Shown piece by piece: positions 25,579 through 34,487 of a DNA stretch of 64,000 nucleotides (the first letter of the stretch is position 1; the number at the start of each line of letters is the position of its first letter). The notes beneath the pieces were generated by a model. It worked only from the letters and a program-made list of their open reading frames with translations, was not told the origin of the DNA and searched no databases. Made by a program: the position numbers and the translations under genes. The DNA is from Chryseobacterium polytrichastri (GTDB taxonomy: Bacteria; Bacteroidota; Bacteroidia; Flavobacteriales; Weeksellaceae): assembly GCF_900142445.1 (NCBI RefSeq), contig NZ_FRAV01000023.1, forward strand, positions 1 to 64,000, written 5' to 3'.

Positions 25579-26370
25579 ATGAAACGTATTTATTCTAAAA
25601 TTCTGATGTTAGCATTCATCGCATCTTCATTGTATTCTTATGCGTGGGGATTAACGGGGCACAGAATTATTGCAGAGATCGCAGAAAACCATTTATCTGG
25701 TAAGGCGAGAAGAGAGATCAAAAAAATAATGGGAAGAGAGCGTCTTGCGTATTGGGCAAACTGGCCAGATTTTATTAAATCTGATACTACAGGAGCTTGG
25801 AAGCAGGCTTCAGCTTGGCATTATGTAAATATTGATCCACAGACTGATTTTAAAGCATTTGAGCAAAATTTAAAAGCTCAGGCTGGTCCAAATCTTTACA
25901 CGCAAGTAAAAACATTGTCTGCTCAGATAAAAGATGAGAAAACTTCTGAAAAAGACAGAAAAATTGCGTTGGTTTTCTTAATTCACATTATGGGAGATCT
26001 TGCTCAGCCTATGCACACAGGAAGATCTGAAGATTTAGGTGGAAACAAAATTAATGTCACTTATTTTGGAGAGAAAACAAATTTACACTCAGTTTGGGAT
26101 GGAAAATTAGTAGACTCACAAAAATATAGCTACACAGAATATTCAACATTATTGGATATCAAATCTAAAGACGAAGTAAAACAAATTCAAACAGGAACGT
26201 TAGAAGACTGGTTGTATGACTCTCATAAAATCGCAAATAAAATTTATGCGCAGACTCCAGAGGGTTCAAAATTATCTTATGACTATCAATATAAATTTAA
26301 TGATACGTTAGAAAGACAACTTCTTTACGGAGGATTGAGATTAGCAAAATTATTGAATGACCTTTTTTAA
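25579..26370 (+). CDS. Secreted S1/P1-type zinc nuclease
   Basis: The 263-residue protein has a signal peptide (residues 1-22, ending SLYSYA). Cleavage would leave tryptophan 23 as the mature N-terminus, required because its backbone and H28 (WGLTGH) bind zinc in this family. Further zinc ligands are seen in WPDFIKSD, WHYVNID, HIMGDLAQPMH and GGNKINV...HSVWD. These enzymes cleave single-stranded DNA and RNA and remove 3'-phosphates. It is probably exported to the periplasm or outside for nucleotide scavenging. It is monocistronic. Confidence 0.92.
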   Translation: MKRIYSKILMLAFIASSLYSYAWGLTGHRIIAEIAENHLSGKARREIKKIMGRERLAYWANWPDFIKSDTTGAWKQASAWHYVNIDPQTDFKAFEQNLKAQAGPNLYTQVKTLSAQIKDEKTSEKDRKIALVFLIHIMGDLAQPMHTGRSEDLGGNKINVTYFGEKTNLHSVWDGKLVDSQKYSYTEYSTLLDIKSKDEVKQIQTGTLEDWLYDSHKIANKIYAQTPEGSKLSYDYQYKFNDTLERQLLYGGLRLAKLLNDLF

Positions 26371-26411
26371 TATAAATCGTCAATATTGAATTTTTAATTC
26401 ATTTAATATAT

Positions 26412-26438
26412 AAAAGTGAGGCTTCGGCTTCACTTTTT
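26412..26438 (+). terminator. Terminator of the nuclease gene
   Basis: AAAAGTGA (26412-26419) pairs with TCACTTTT (26430-26437). The inner GGC/GCT pairing closes a TTCG tetraloop, and more T residues follow. Confidence 0.85.
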
Positions 26439-26654
26439 TCTTTGTTGAATGATAGAGATTATGCTGAATAATAAAAAAAGATTAAATTTTCTTATGTAGC
26501 TTTTTTCCATTACTGTTAGTGGTTAAACTCTTATTTTCAGAGTATTAATTCCTACAATGTACGCTTAATTTTTGAAATTTATTTTAATTAAGTAATAAAT
26601 ATTGAAACTTGTGTAACCTTTTTACTCTTTCAAACGTATAATATAATGTAACTC

Positions 26655-26662
26655 TATATTTG
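26655..26662 (+). promoter_or_regulatory. Bacteroidota -7 promoter element for rpoD
   Basis: TATATTTG matches TAnnTTTG and lies 13 bases before the rpoD ATG at 26675, giving a very short leader. Confidence 0.5.
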
Positions 26663-26674
26663 AGGATAAAATAA

Positions 26675-27541
26675 ATGAGACAATTAAAAATCACTAAGCA
26701 GGTAACCAACAGGGAAACTGCTTCATTAGACAAGTATTTGCAGGAAATTGGTAAAGTGGAACTGATCACTGCGGACGAAGAAGTAGATTTGGCACAAAGA
26801 ATACGTGCGGGCGACAGAGCTGCACTAGAGAAATTAATCAAGGCCAACCTTCGTTTCGTAGTTTCCGTATCTAAGCAATACCAAAATCAAGGTCTTTCTT
26901 TACCCGATTTAATTAATGAAGGTAACTTAGGATTAATGAAAGCGGCAAAAAGGTATGATGAAACTAGAGGTTTCAAATTTATCTCTTATGCGGTTTGGTG
27001 GATTCGTCAATCTATTTTACAGGCTTTGGCAGAACAGTCAAGAATTGTAAGATTACCATTGAATAAAATTGGTTCCATCAACAAGATCAACAAAGCATAC
27101 GCTCACCTTGAACAAGAAAACGAAAGACCACCTTCTCCGGAAGAATTGGCTGAAGTTCTTGATATGAGTGAGGAAGATATTAAAGAATCTATGAAGAACT
27201 CCGGTAGACACTTGTCTATGGATGCACCTCTAGTAGAAGGTGAAGATTCTAATCTTTATGATGTATTGCGTTCAGGAGAATCTCCAAGTCCGGATAAAGA
27301 TCTAATGCTTGAATCTCTTCAAATTGAAATTGAAAGAGCATTGAATACTTTAACTCCAAGAGAAGCTGACTTGGTAAGATTGTACTTCGGATTGAACGGA
27401 AAACACCCAATGACTTTAGAAGAAATTGGTGAAACTTTCGATCTTACAAGAGAGAGAGTACGTCAGATCAAAGAAAAAGCAATTAAGAGACTGAAACATA
27501 ATACCAGAAGCAAGATCTTGAAATCTTATTTAGGTAAATAA
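26675..27541 (+). CDS. rpoD: Primary sigma factor RpoD (sigma-A, Bacteroidota type)
   Basis: The 288-residue protein lacks region 1.1 and the long spacer of enterobacterial sigma-70, as is normal for the Bacteroidota primary sigma factor. Region 1.2 is [17 protein letters not shown]. Region 2 covers residues about 48-118, with the core-binding [16 protein letters not shown] and -10 reading [10 protein letters not shown]. Region 3 is about 125-200, and region 4 about 220-282, with [24 protein letters not shown] as the recognition helix. It directs RNA polymerase to TTTG/TAnnTTTG promoters such as those marked here. It is flanked by a promoter match and a strong terminator. Confidence 0.97.
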   Translation: MRQLKITKQVTNRETASLDKYLQEIGKVELITADEEVDLAQRIRAGDRAALEKLIKANLRFVVSVSKQYQNQGLSLPDLINEGNLGLMKAAKRYDETRGFKFISYAVWWIRQSILQALAEQSRIVRLPLNKIGSINKINKAYAHLEQENERPPSPEELAEVLDMSEEDIKESMKNSGRHLSMDAPLVEGEDSNLYDVLRSGESPSPDKDLMLESLQIEIERALNTLTPREADLVRLYFGLNGKHPMTLEEIGETFDLTRERVRQIKEKAIKRLKHNTRSKILKSYLGK

Positions 27542-27562
27542 TTTTAGCACAACAATTATTAG

Positions 27563-27596
27563 GCGGAGTTTGTTTTTTCAAGCTCCGCTTTTTTTT
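27563..27596 (+). terminator. Terminator of rpoD
   Basis: GCGGAGTTTG (27563-27572) pairs with CAAGCTCCGC (27579-27588), with one mismatch, followed by a run of eight T. Confidence 0.88.
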
Positions 27597-27696
27597 GTAA
27601 CAATTTTGGAAGTATCTTCAACTAATTGAAATAATAAATTATCCATTAAGAGTTTCCCTTATTACCGAAATGGCAGCGAAACAAAAAAAACAAACT

Positions 27697-28299
27697 ATGA
27701 AAAAAACACTTTTCTCTTCTATCCTATCTCTATCATTACTTTCTTGCTCAGAAAATAAATATCAAAACAAACCCATCGTAGAAAACGCTGTAGATAATTC
27801 AGAATCTTCTGTAGGATCATTAAAAGAAAGTAGCTTATATTCTCGTGATATAAATATGGTTCATCAGATTTATGGAGAATTAATGAAAAATGATAAGAAA
27901 CTTCAGGCTCTTGATGATAAAATTAACAAAATAAACGAAGAAACAGAAAAAGGAACTTCTCAATATAATGGTATTATTGGTAAGACTGAAACTTACTACA
28001 ACGATGCAGCTACATTAGCAAGAGCAATAAGCGACTCTCTATTAAAACAGGAAATTAATAAAGAAGTAAACGCAAGTTTAGAAAAGTATCATTTAAAAAT
28101 CAAACGTATTAAAGATTTAATTGCGGAAGTTGACAAGAATAAAGTAAAATTACACAATCAGTACGTGATTTTCAAAATTAGGAAAACCCTTCCCGAAATT
28201 GAAAAATACCAAAATGCGCATCCTCTAAAAACAGACAGTTTAGATAATTTCATCAATAAACAAAATCAATTATTGAATGAAATAAAAAACTTAAAATAA
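27697..28299 (+). CDS. Coiled-coil lipoprotein
   Basis: An in-frame ATG at 27670 exists, but the start at 27697 gives a proper lipoprotein signal (MKKTLFSSILSLSLLSC, lipobox LLSC, Cys17) and a 200-residue protein. After a serine-rich spacer the chain is almost entirely charged helices with heptad character (DKKLQALDDKINKINEETEK, KEVNASLEKYHLKIKRIKDL), so a coiled coil facing the periplasm is likely. No known domain is recognised. Confidence 0.65.
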   Translation: MKKTLFSSILSLSLLSCSENKYQNKPIVENAVDNSESSVGSLKESSLYSRDINMVHQIYGELMKNDKKLQALDDKINKINEETEKGTSQYNGIIGKTETYYNDAATLARAISDSLLKQEINKEVNASLEKYHLKIKRIKDLIAEVDKNKVKLHNQYVIFKIRKTLPEIEKYQNAHPLKTDSLDNFINKQNQLLNEIKNLK

Positions 28300-28329
28300 T
28301 TAAAATCAACTACATATAAATTTCAAATC

Positions 28330-28824
28330 ATGCAATACACCACCCAATGGCTCAACGAAAAAACACGAATTAAAGAATTGGTTGATTTCTTTATCACCCA
28401 CAAAACAGAATCTTATATTTCTCACAGTGAAATAATAACCGGGCGTGCAGCAAATCCAACTGAATGGAGCGCTGATCTGGAATCTATATTAACCGCTCAA
28501 TTTAGTGAAGAAGATACTTCTGCTTCAAATTTAAAAATTCTAATCGCAGAAAATAATGAAGGGAAAATCATAGGAATGCTTGTTTTCTATGTTATTAATA
28601 GTGGTTTTAAAAGTTACGCCGTCCTTGAAGATATGCTTTTAGATCAATCGGTTCGTGGGCAATCTATTGGAAGTACATTATTGGAAAAGGCCATTCAGGA
28701 ATCTAAAAACTGGTCAATCGATTTTATCTTACTAGAAAGTGGGATCAATAATAAAGGAGCGCATCATTTCTTTGAAAAATATGGGTTTAAAAAAGTATCT
28801 GAAAATTATATGTTGACTTTATAA
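28330..28824 (+). CDS. GNAT-family N-acetyltransferase
   Basis: At 164 residues this is a single GNAT domain. The acetyl-CoA-binding motif A is seen as LEDMLLDQSVRGQSIGSTLLEKAI (cited in part; R/Q-G-x-x-I-G-S) near residues 98-120. The later strand LLESGINNKGAHHFFEKYGFKK is the usual closing motif. The acceptor is unknown. It is the first of three co-oriented genes ending at 30441. Confidence 0.87.
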   Translation: MQYTTQWLNEKTRIKELVDFFITHKTESYISHSEIITGRAANPTEWSADLESILTAQFSEEDTSASNLKILIAENNEGKIIGMLVFYVINSGFKSYAVLEDMLLDQSVRGQSIGSTLLEKAIQESKNWSIDFILLESGINNKGAHHFFEKYGFKKVSENYMLTL

Positions 28825-28858
28825 AAGTCTATTTTCAAACAACAAAACTGTATAGCTG

Positions 28859-29977
28859 ATGAATTCAATCTCAATAATCGGAGCCGGAATTGGAGGGTTA
28901 ACGCTTGGAAACGTTTTAAAACAGCATCATTTAGATTTCACTATTTATGAATCTGCTCCAGCAATAAAACCTGTCGGAGCCGGAATTATGATGGCTGTCA
29001 ATGCGATGCAGATCTTTGATCAATTAGGATTAAAAGAGAAAATTGAGAAAGCAGGAAATATAATTCACGGAATTTCGATCACCGATGAAAAGCTGAAGCC
29101 TATAACAAAAACCAATATTTCTGAATTAGAAAGGAAATACAATTCATGTAATGTAGCCATTCACAGAGCCGAATTACAAAAGATACTGGCTGAAAATATA
29201 GGTTCTGAACATATTAAGCTTGATCATTCTTTACAGCAAATAGAAAAGAAAGAACACTATTTTTTACACTTTGAAAACGGGCAAAAAATAGAAAGTAACA
29301 TTGTTTTCGGAGCCGATGGAATTCATTCCAACATAAGAAATCAAATCTTTGAAACAGGAACGATTAGAAATGCAAAGCAAAAATGCTGGCGCGGACTCAC
29401 TGATTTTGAACTGCCTGAAAAATACCATCATCAAGCCTTTGAAATATGGGGGAATGGGAAACGCTTTGGCTTTGTGAAGCTTTCGGAGAAGAAAGTATAT
29501 TGGTATGCTTTAATCAATGAAAAAAAATTTAACAATAACTTAAATTTGCTTGATTATTTTTCTGATTTTAATCCGCTAGTTTTACATATTCTTGAATCAA
29601 CTCTACAAGAAGATATTATTTTGAATGATATTATAGACCTCTCGCCCATTCCGAAATGGTATTCTGAAAACCTTTGCCTGATTGGTGATGCAGCTCATGC
29701 AACCACTCCAAACATGGGGCAAGGTGCTTGTCAGGCTATTGAAGATTCTTACATTATTGGGAAGTTACTCGAGAAGCATAAAGACTTTAATTTCATCTTC
29801 GAGCAATTTCAAAAAATCAGAAGAAAAAAGGTTGACTATATTGTAAATACCAGTTGGAAAATCGGACAAATTTCGCAATGGGAACAAGGAAATTCTCTAC
29901 GTAATTTCTTTATGAGGCTTATTCCGGAAACCACCAATCAAAAATTAGTTGAAAAAGTTATACAATTGGAATTATAA
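28859..29977 (+). CDS. FAD-dependent monooxygenase (class A)
   Basis: This 372-residue flavoprotein has the N-terminal GAGIGGL FAD motif (residues 8-14), VFGADGIHSNIR with the DG motif near residue 150, and the GDAAHATTPNMGQGACQAIED (cited in part) FAD-ribityl motif near residue 275. The last 45 residues lack a thioredoxin-like extension. The arrangement is like salicylate hydroxylase or zeaxanthin epoxidase-type enzymes, but the substrate is not readable. It overlaps the next gene by one base, showing translational coupling. Confidence 0.88.
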   Translation: MNSISIIGAGIGGLTLGNVLKQHHLDFTIYESAPAIKPVGAGIMMAVNAMQIFDQLGLKEKIEKAGNIIHGISITDEKLKPITKTNISELERKYNSCNVAIHRAELQKILAENIGSEHIKLDHSLQQIEKKEHYFLHFENGQKIESNIVFGADGIHSNIRNQIFETGTIRNAKQKCWRGLTDFELPEKYHHQAFEIWGNGKRFGFVKLSEKKVYWYALINEKKFNNNLNLLDYFSDFNPLVLHILESTLQEDIILNDIIDLSPIPKWYSENLCLIGDAAHATTPNMGQGACQAIEDSYIIGKLLEKHKDFNFIFEQFQKIRRKKVDYIVNTSWKIGQISQWEQGNSLRNFFMRLIPETTNQKLVEKVIQLEL

Positions 29978-30441
29978 TGATCACGGTAAAAACCTTCAAA
30001 TTCGAATCTAATCTTGCGTTTGCCAGTTCTTATTTAAAAGAGCAACATATTCCTCATTTTGCAGATTTAAAAACGAAATCTCTTCTTTCGGATGAAAAAA
30101 CAAAAGATGAAATTTTAAAAATCATAGAAGATTTAAAAATAGATGAAACCGATGTAGAACCTGATGAAGAAATACTTGAAGGCTATAAGGAATGGAACGA
30201 AAACATGTATAATCCGGGACATTATACCGGAGGAAAGTCTCCTTCTTTCAATTATGATAAAAGCAATTATTTATCTCTAGCCTTAATAACCCTTTTATCT
30301 GGATTGGCTTGTTGTATTAAATTAATTAATGAAGATAATTTTAGCAAGGCTGCTCTTTGGATATTTATTTCAATAATTTCACTCATTAGCTTTTCGTTGT
30401 TCTATCAGTATTTTAAATATAAAAAAAGGAACTCAAATTGA
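29977..30441 (+). CDS. Small membrane protein with DUF2007-like N-terminus
   Basis: The 154-residue protein starts MITVKTFKFESNLAFASSYLKEQHIPHFA, which resembles the DUF2007/putative signal-transducing domain (a small ferredoxin-like unit). An acidic linker follows, then two transmembrane helices near residues 97-114 and 124-144. Its first base is the last base of the preceding monooxygenase stop, so the two are translationally coupled. A hairpin overlaps its stop codon. Confidence 0.6.
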   Translation: MITVKTFKFESNLAFASSYLKEQHIPHFADLKTKSLLSDEKTKDEILKIIEDLKIDETDVEPDEEILEGYKEWNENMYNPGHYTGGKSPSFNYDKSNYLSLALITLLSGLACCIKLINEDNFSKAALWIFISIISLISFSLFYQYFKYKKRNSN

Positions 30442-30448
30442 GTTCCTT
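30426..30448. terminator. Bidirectional terminator overlapping a stop codon
   Basis: AAGGAACTCAA (30426-30436) pairs with TTGAGTTCCTT (30438-30448). It covers the stop of the 29977 gene and separates it from the convergent copper oxidase. Confidence 0.8.
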
Positions 30449-30454
30449 CTGTTT

Positions 30455-33241
30455 TTAGTAGGTTAAGGTAAGCCCGGCTCCCCAGCCCATTTCATTATCA
30501 TAATTTCCGGAGATTGAGAACCATTTTTGTACAATATATCTCAAACCGGTTGTAAATTCTCCATCAGAATTAAGACTGAAATTTCCTCTTATTCTTCTGG
30601 AAATTGGGATATCTTCCCTGCTCAGTTCCAATAAAACCTTTCCGTTTTGATCTACACTGGCATCAGCCGTCACCAACATTGGCAAAACATATTGAGCACC
30701 CATAATAAAGGTAGCTTTGTTTTTTGACGCTTTTTGCTGCCCAAACCAGGTTTTCTTACCATGGAAATCCATTCCCATTTCTTCTGCCATTTTTCTTTCC
30801 ATGATCTCATGATTTTTCTGAATCCTGAAACCTGCATAAGGTAATGCCCACTGGAATTTTCCTAGAAATCTTCCCACTTTAAAGTTTCCGTCAAAATGAT
30901 CCATATTCCAATTGGTGTGAAATTCATTTAAATTAGCCCATCTTGGCCCAAACATCGTCATTGTCTCTGCATGAATTTTATTGCTTGCAATATCCAGCAT
31001 CGCCATAGAACTTACCATTCTGTTGTCTTTCATAAAATCTTTCCACGCAAGTTTTCTATTTGGAAGTTGAGGATTGGGTTTTGAATCTTCGTAACTGAAA
31101 ATCCTACCCATTCCTGCCATCATGTGGTATAAAATATGACAGTGGAAAAACCAGTCACCATCCTGATTCGCAGCAAACTCAATTACATCTGTTTCCATTG
31201 GCATAATATCAACCACATTTTTTAGCGGCGAATATTCTCCTTTTGAATTGATCAATCTAAAATCATGACCATGCAAGTGCATCGGGTGACGCATCATTGA
31301 GTTGTTATAGAGCGTAATTCTTAAAACCTCTCCTTTCTTAACTAAGATCTTATCTGTTTCTGTAACAGTCTTGTTATCCAATGTCCAGAGATAATGGTTC
31401 ATATTTCCTTCCAGCGTAAACTTCATTTCTCTTACATTTTCTGTAGGAAGAATGGTCTTTTCAGGAGATTTTAAAATATTATAAGATAATCTTTTAATGG
31501 ATTTTTCTTCTTTCATATCCATTCCTGAATGATTCGAATGATCTTCTTCTTTCTTAGACTCTTTCTCTTTAATCCCCATCATTTCATTCATATGCTTAGC
31601 CGTCATTTTTCTCTGAATTTCAGGAAGTTCAGGATACATTACTTCATTCATATCCATCATTTGATTTCCCATCGTCATATTCATCGGCTTCATATTTCCG
31701 CTCATTTCCATCATTCCGTTCATCATTTTCATACCTTCAAAAAGCATTAATCTTGGTAAATTCGGAGCTTCAATTTTTTCTCCGGCACCTAGCCAAAGAG
31801 AAGCATGACCAATTCTATCTTCTGAAGTTGCCCGAAATTCAAAGCTCTTATTTTCAGGAATGGTAACTTCAATATCATAGGTTTCGGAAACCCCTACAAT
31901 CAAACGGTCGACTTCCACAGGAACAACATCATTGCCGTCATTGCCAACCACTCTAAATTTTCCTCCTCCAAAATTCAACCAAAAATAGGTGGAAGAACCT
32001 CCATTAGCCACTCTCAGCCTCACTTTATCGCCAGCTTTTAAATTTGAATAATCAGAACTCGGCTGTCCGTTGATGAGAAATTTATCATAATAAACGTCAC
32101 TCACATCCATTGCCTCCATTCTCTTCCATTCGTTCAATGCTTTTGTTCCGAAATTTCCAGATTTTATAGCTTCCCAATAACTCTGAACAGCATTTTTCTT
32201 TATCGCATACCAATCTGTATTGGCCATGTGAAGTCTTCTGGCAATCTGCATGGGATCATCATCGCTCCAATCTCCTAATAACACTGGAATTTCTTTGGTA
32301 TATTGAACTTTCGGTTCACCTTCTCTTTTATTGAAAACTAAGATTCCGTTCATTCCTATCTGCTCCTGCAAACCTTCATGAGAATGGTACCAATACGTTC
32401 CATTCTGTGAAACTTTAAACTTGTATAAATGTGTTTCACCAGGTTTTACAGGTTTTGTGGTAAGATAAGGAACCCCATCTTGTTCATTGGGTAAAATCAC
32501 GCCATGCCAGTGAAAACCTGTGTTCTCCTTCAGCATATTGTGAAGATAAATCTCCGCGGTATCTCCTTCTGTAAAATATAAGGTCGGAGCCTGTAATTTA
32601 CCGTTGACAGCAATTGCTCTTCGGTTTTTACCTGTAAAATTGACGATCGTATCTTTTACATACAAATCATAACGAACTGTCTTTCCTCCAAAACTTACTT
32701 TCCCATTTTCGGAATTTCTTTTAAAGATTGAACTTTCATTATTTTGATTTTCAGTCACTTTATCCTCTTTGTTTTCTTTTTCAACCAGATCCATACCGCA
32801 TTTTGGGCATTTTCCAGGTTTATTAGAAATCACATCCGAATGCATCGGACAGGTGTAAGTAATTTGAGACTGAGATTGAGGTAAAGATTTAGATACCGTT
32901 TTAACTTCTTTTATTTTATCTGATTTTTGAGCCTCTTTCGTTTTGGGCTTTGCATTTATTTTAGACTCAACCTTTGCTTTAACCTTAGTTAGAGTTATAT
33001 TTTTCTTTGTTTCTACAACTTTTGTTTCTTGTTTTATAATAGGCTTCGCTACCGGCTTTGGAATGACCGTAGGTTTTATAACAACTACCTTTTTCACCAA
33101 TGTCATTTTACATTTTGGACAGTCTCCTGGTTTTGAAGAGACTACTTCAGAATGCATTGGGCAGGTGTAATATGTTTTTGTTGTTTGTGCGAAAGTGAAA
33201 ACAGAGAACAAAAATATCAGAAATAGTATTAGCTTTTTCAT
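30455..33241 (-). CDS. Multicopper oxidase with two metal-binding domains and a C-terminal barrel-like domain
   Basis: The 928-residue protein has a signal peptide (residues 1-18). Two heavy-metal-binding YTCPMH...CPKC modules follow, near 24-49 and 130-156, joined by a K/V/P-rich linker. The cupredoxin oxidase carries all four copper motifs: HWHG about 243, HSH about 283, HPMHLHG about 652 and HCHILYHM about 699. A methionine-rich insert near 495-560 is typical of CopA-type cuprous oxidases. The last 190 residues (ETMTMFGPRW to LTLTY) look like a CopB-type beta-barrel, ending in an aromatic residue. It probably oxidises and holds periplasmic or outer-membrane copper. It is the last gene of the copper run. 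Confidence 0.88.
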   Translation of the reverse strand: MKKLILFLIFLFSVFTFAQTTKTYYTCPMHSEVVSSKPGDCPKCKMTLVKKVVVIKPTVIPKPVAKPIIKQETKVVETKKNITLTKVKAKVESKINAKPKTKEAQKSDKIKEVKTVSKSLPQSQSQITYTCPMHSDVISNKPGKCPKCGMDLVEKENKEDKVTENQNNESSIFKRNSENGKVSFGGKTVRYDLYVKDTIVNFTGKNRRAIAVNGKLQAPTLYFTEGDTAEIYLHNMLKENTGFHWHGVILPNEQDGVPYLTTKPVKPGETHLYKFKVSQNGTYWYHSHEGLQEQIGMNGILVFNKREGEPKVQYTKEIPVLLGDWSDDDPMQIARRLHMANTDWYAIKKNAVQSYWEAIKSGNFGTKALNEWKRMEAMDVSDVYYDKFLINGQPSSDYSNLKAGDKVRLRVANGGSSTYFWLNFGGGKFRVVGNDGNDVVPVEVDRLIVGVSETYDIEVTIPENKSFEFRATSEDRIGHASLWLGAGEKIEAPNLPRLMLFEGMKMMNGMMEMSGNMKPMNMTMGNQMMDMNEVMYPELPEIQRKMTAKHMNEMMGIKEKESKKEEDHSNHSGMDMKEEKSIKRLSYNILKSPEKTILPTENVREMKFTLEGNMNHYLWTLDNKTVTETDKILVKKGEVLRITLYNNSMMRHPMHLHGHDFRLINSKGEYSPLKNVVDIMPMETDVIEFAANQDGDWFFHCHILYHMMAGMGRIFSYEDSKPNPQLPNRKLAWKDFMKDNRMVSSMAMLDIASNKIHAETMTMFGPRWANLNEFHTNWNMDHFDGNFKVGRFLGKFQWALPYAGFRIQKNHEIMERKMAEEMGMDFHGKKTWFGQQKASKNKATFIMGAQYVLPMLVTADASVDQNGKVLLELSREDIPISRRIRGNFSLNSDGEFTTGLRYIVQKWFSISGNYDNEMGWGAGLTLTY

Positions 33242-33329
33242 AATATTTCGAATTATTTGAAAATGTATAGCTTAAAGTTAATTATAATTTAAGCTATACA
33301 ACTCATTATTTTAAAGATAAGTACACTAC

Positions 33330-33803
33330 TTATTTTATCTCTGACTTCACACTTCCACAAGTAAGCATAGAGCTTCCGTAATAAGGATTTGAGATTTGTT
33401 TTTCGTTACTCAACCAACTTGCGTCTGCCATCGGACAATATTGAACGAAGACTGGTTTAGCTGAAAGTTTGAATTCTTTCGTTAACGCAATCATATTATC
33501 TGAAAGATTAGAGAATGTTTCTCTTTGTGCCGCAATACTTCTGGCATCAGAAATTGCCGTTGCATCTTTTCTAAGGACATTTAAGTTCCCTTCAGAAACT
33601 ACTTTATAATCAATCGCTGATGCAGTTTTAATGAATTCTGCAGCTGCTTTTGAAGTTTTATCTGCATCATCAGAAGCCAACGCTGTTTTTATGGTAATAT
33701 AATTTTGATACAACTTAGAAACCTGAGCATCAGATTTTGATTGTGCAGAAATAGAAATAATTGAAAATAAAGAGAATACTGCTGTAATGATATATTTTTT
33801 CAT
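33330..33803 (-). CDS. DUF3347 periplasmic protein, copper-associated
   Basis: A signal peptide (residues 1-20, ending ISISA) precedes a helical DUF3347 domain. Its hallmark is the C-terminal block VQYCPMADASWLSNEKQIS-NPYYGSSMLTCG, with a C-P-M and a later cysteine that could hold copper. Total length is 157 residues. DUF3347 also occurs fused to CusB-type efflux adaptors and next to multicopper oxidases in Bacteroidota. Here it lies 88 bases upstream of the oxidase, consistent with a copper chaperone-like role. Confidence 0.87.
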   Translation of the reverse strand: MKKYIITAVFSLFSIISISAQSKSDAQVSKLYQNYITIKTALASDDADKTSKAAAEFIKTASAIDYKVVSEGNLNVLRKDATAISDARSIAAQRETFSNLSDNMIALTKEFKLSAKPVFVQYCPMADASWLSNEKQISNPYYGSSMLTCGSVKSEIK

Positions 33804-33908
33804 TGTTTTAAAATTTAGAATTATAATTAATAAAGGATAATTTAATATCGCCTATTGCGACACGCCATGTCGTCCGTAATGGTAACAATACCAAACGACT
33901 GACATATT

Positions 33909-34286
33909 CTAAATTCTAAAATTACAATGATTTATAAAGATGGGGACCGCCCTGCGTTCAGGTGGTGCATTAATCTGAATTTGAGTAAATTTTGTAGCCG
34001 AAAAAGACCTGTCTACAAAGAAAAATTGATGATCTGGAATTTCAGAAATTTGTTGTAAAAAATTAATTTTCAAGAAATCTGATTTCTGGGAATCATCAAC
34101 TTTTACAATCTTCACTTCTGTTTTACAACAGTCTTTCTTCGTTTTGAGACCACATTTGCTGCATAGATCATCCGTTTTTTGACCCACGGAAATCATTTCC
34201 ATCATACAATAGTGTACACTAACAACTGCCCCGGAAGAAAATCCGAAGTAGAAAATAGAAAACAATATGGCAAGAATCTTTTTCAT
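33909..34286 (-). CDS. HYC_CC_PP family copper-linked protein
   Basis: The start at 34286 (MKKILAILFSIFYFGFSSG) gives 125 residues with an N-terminal signal. The alternative ATG at 34298 falls inside the promoter element at 34296-34303. The family-naming motifs are all present: VHYCMMEM near residue 24, a C-x-x-C then CGLKTKKDCCK cluster near 42-54, and NAPPERR near the end. Conserved cysteine and histidine residues suggest periplasmic metal binding. It is the first gene of the copper run (HYC_CC_PP, DUF3347, multicopper oxidase). Confidence 0.82.
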   Translation of the reverse strand: MKKILAILFSIFYFGFSSGAVVSVHYCMMEMISVGQKTDDLCSKCGLKTKKDCCKTEVKIVKVDDSQKSDFLKINFLQQISEIPDHQFFFVDRSFSATKFTQIQINAPPERRAVPIFINHCNFRI

Positions 34287-34295
34287 ATGCTGTAG

Positions 34296-34303
34296 CAAAG
34301 GTA
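34296..34303 (-). promoter_or_regulatory. Bacteroidota -7 promoter element for the copper operon
   Basis: The minus strand reads TACCTTTG, matching TAnnTTTG, 10 bases before the ATG at 34286. It supports that start over the one at 34298. Confidence 0.5.
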
Positions 34304-34365
34304 AAAATAAGTATTGAATGACTGTTATAAAATTCTGTGATGTTGTTACAAAATTCAGGAAACAA

Positions 34366-34397
34366 AAAAATCTCCTGAAATTATTCAGGAGATTTTT
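34366..34397. terminator. Terminator between the TonB receptor and the copper operon
   Basis: AAAAATCTCCTGAA (34366-34379) pairs perfectly with TTCAGGAGATTTTT (34384-34397) around a 4-base loop. It ends transcripts coming from the minus-strand TonB receptor gene. Confidence 0.85.
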
Positions 34398-34426
34398 AAT
34401 TTATTTTGTTGTTGATTTTTCTTTTT

Positions 34427-34455
34427 CCCGCAGATCACACTGATTTTCACAGATG
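34427..34455 (+). repeat. CGCAGAT-type flavobacterial dispersed repeat
   Basis: The sequence cgcagatcacactgattttc followed by acagatga is a fragment of the CGCAGAT...ACAGAT repeat commonly scattered through Bacteroidota intergenic regions. It is the only copy noticed in the window. Confidence 0.45.
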
Positions 34456-34487
34456 ATTATGTTTAATTTTTAAATCTAAATTCTAAT

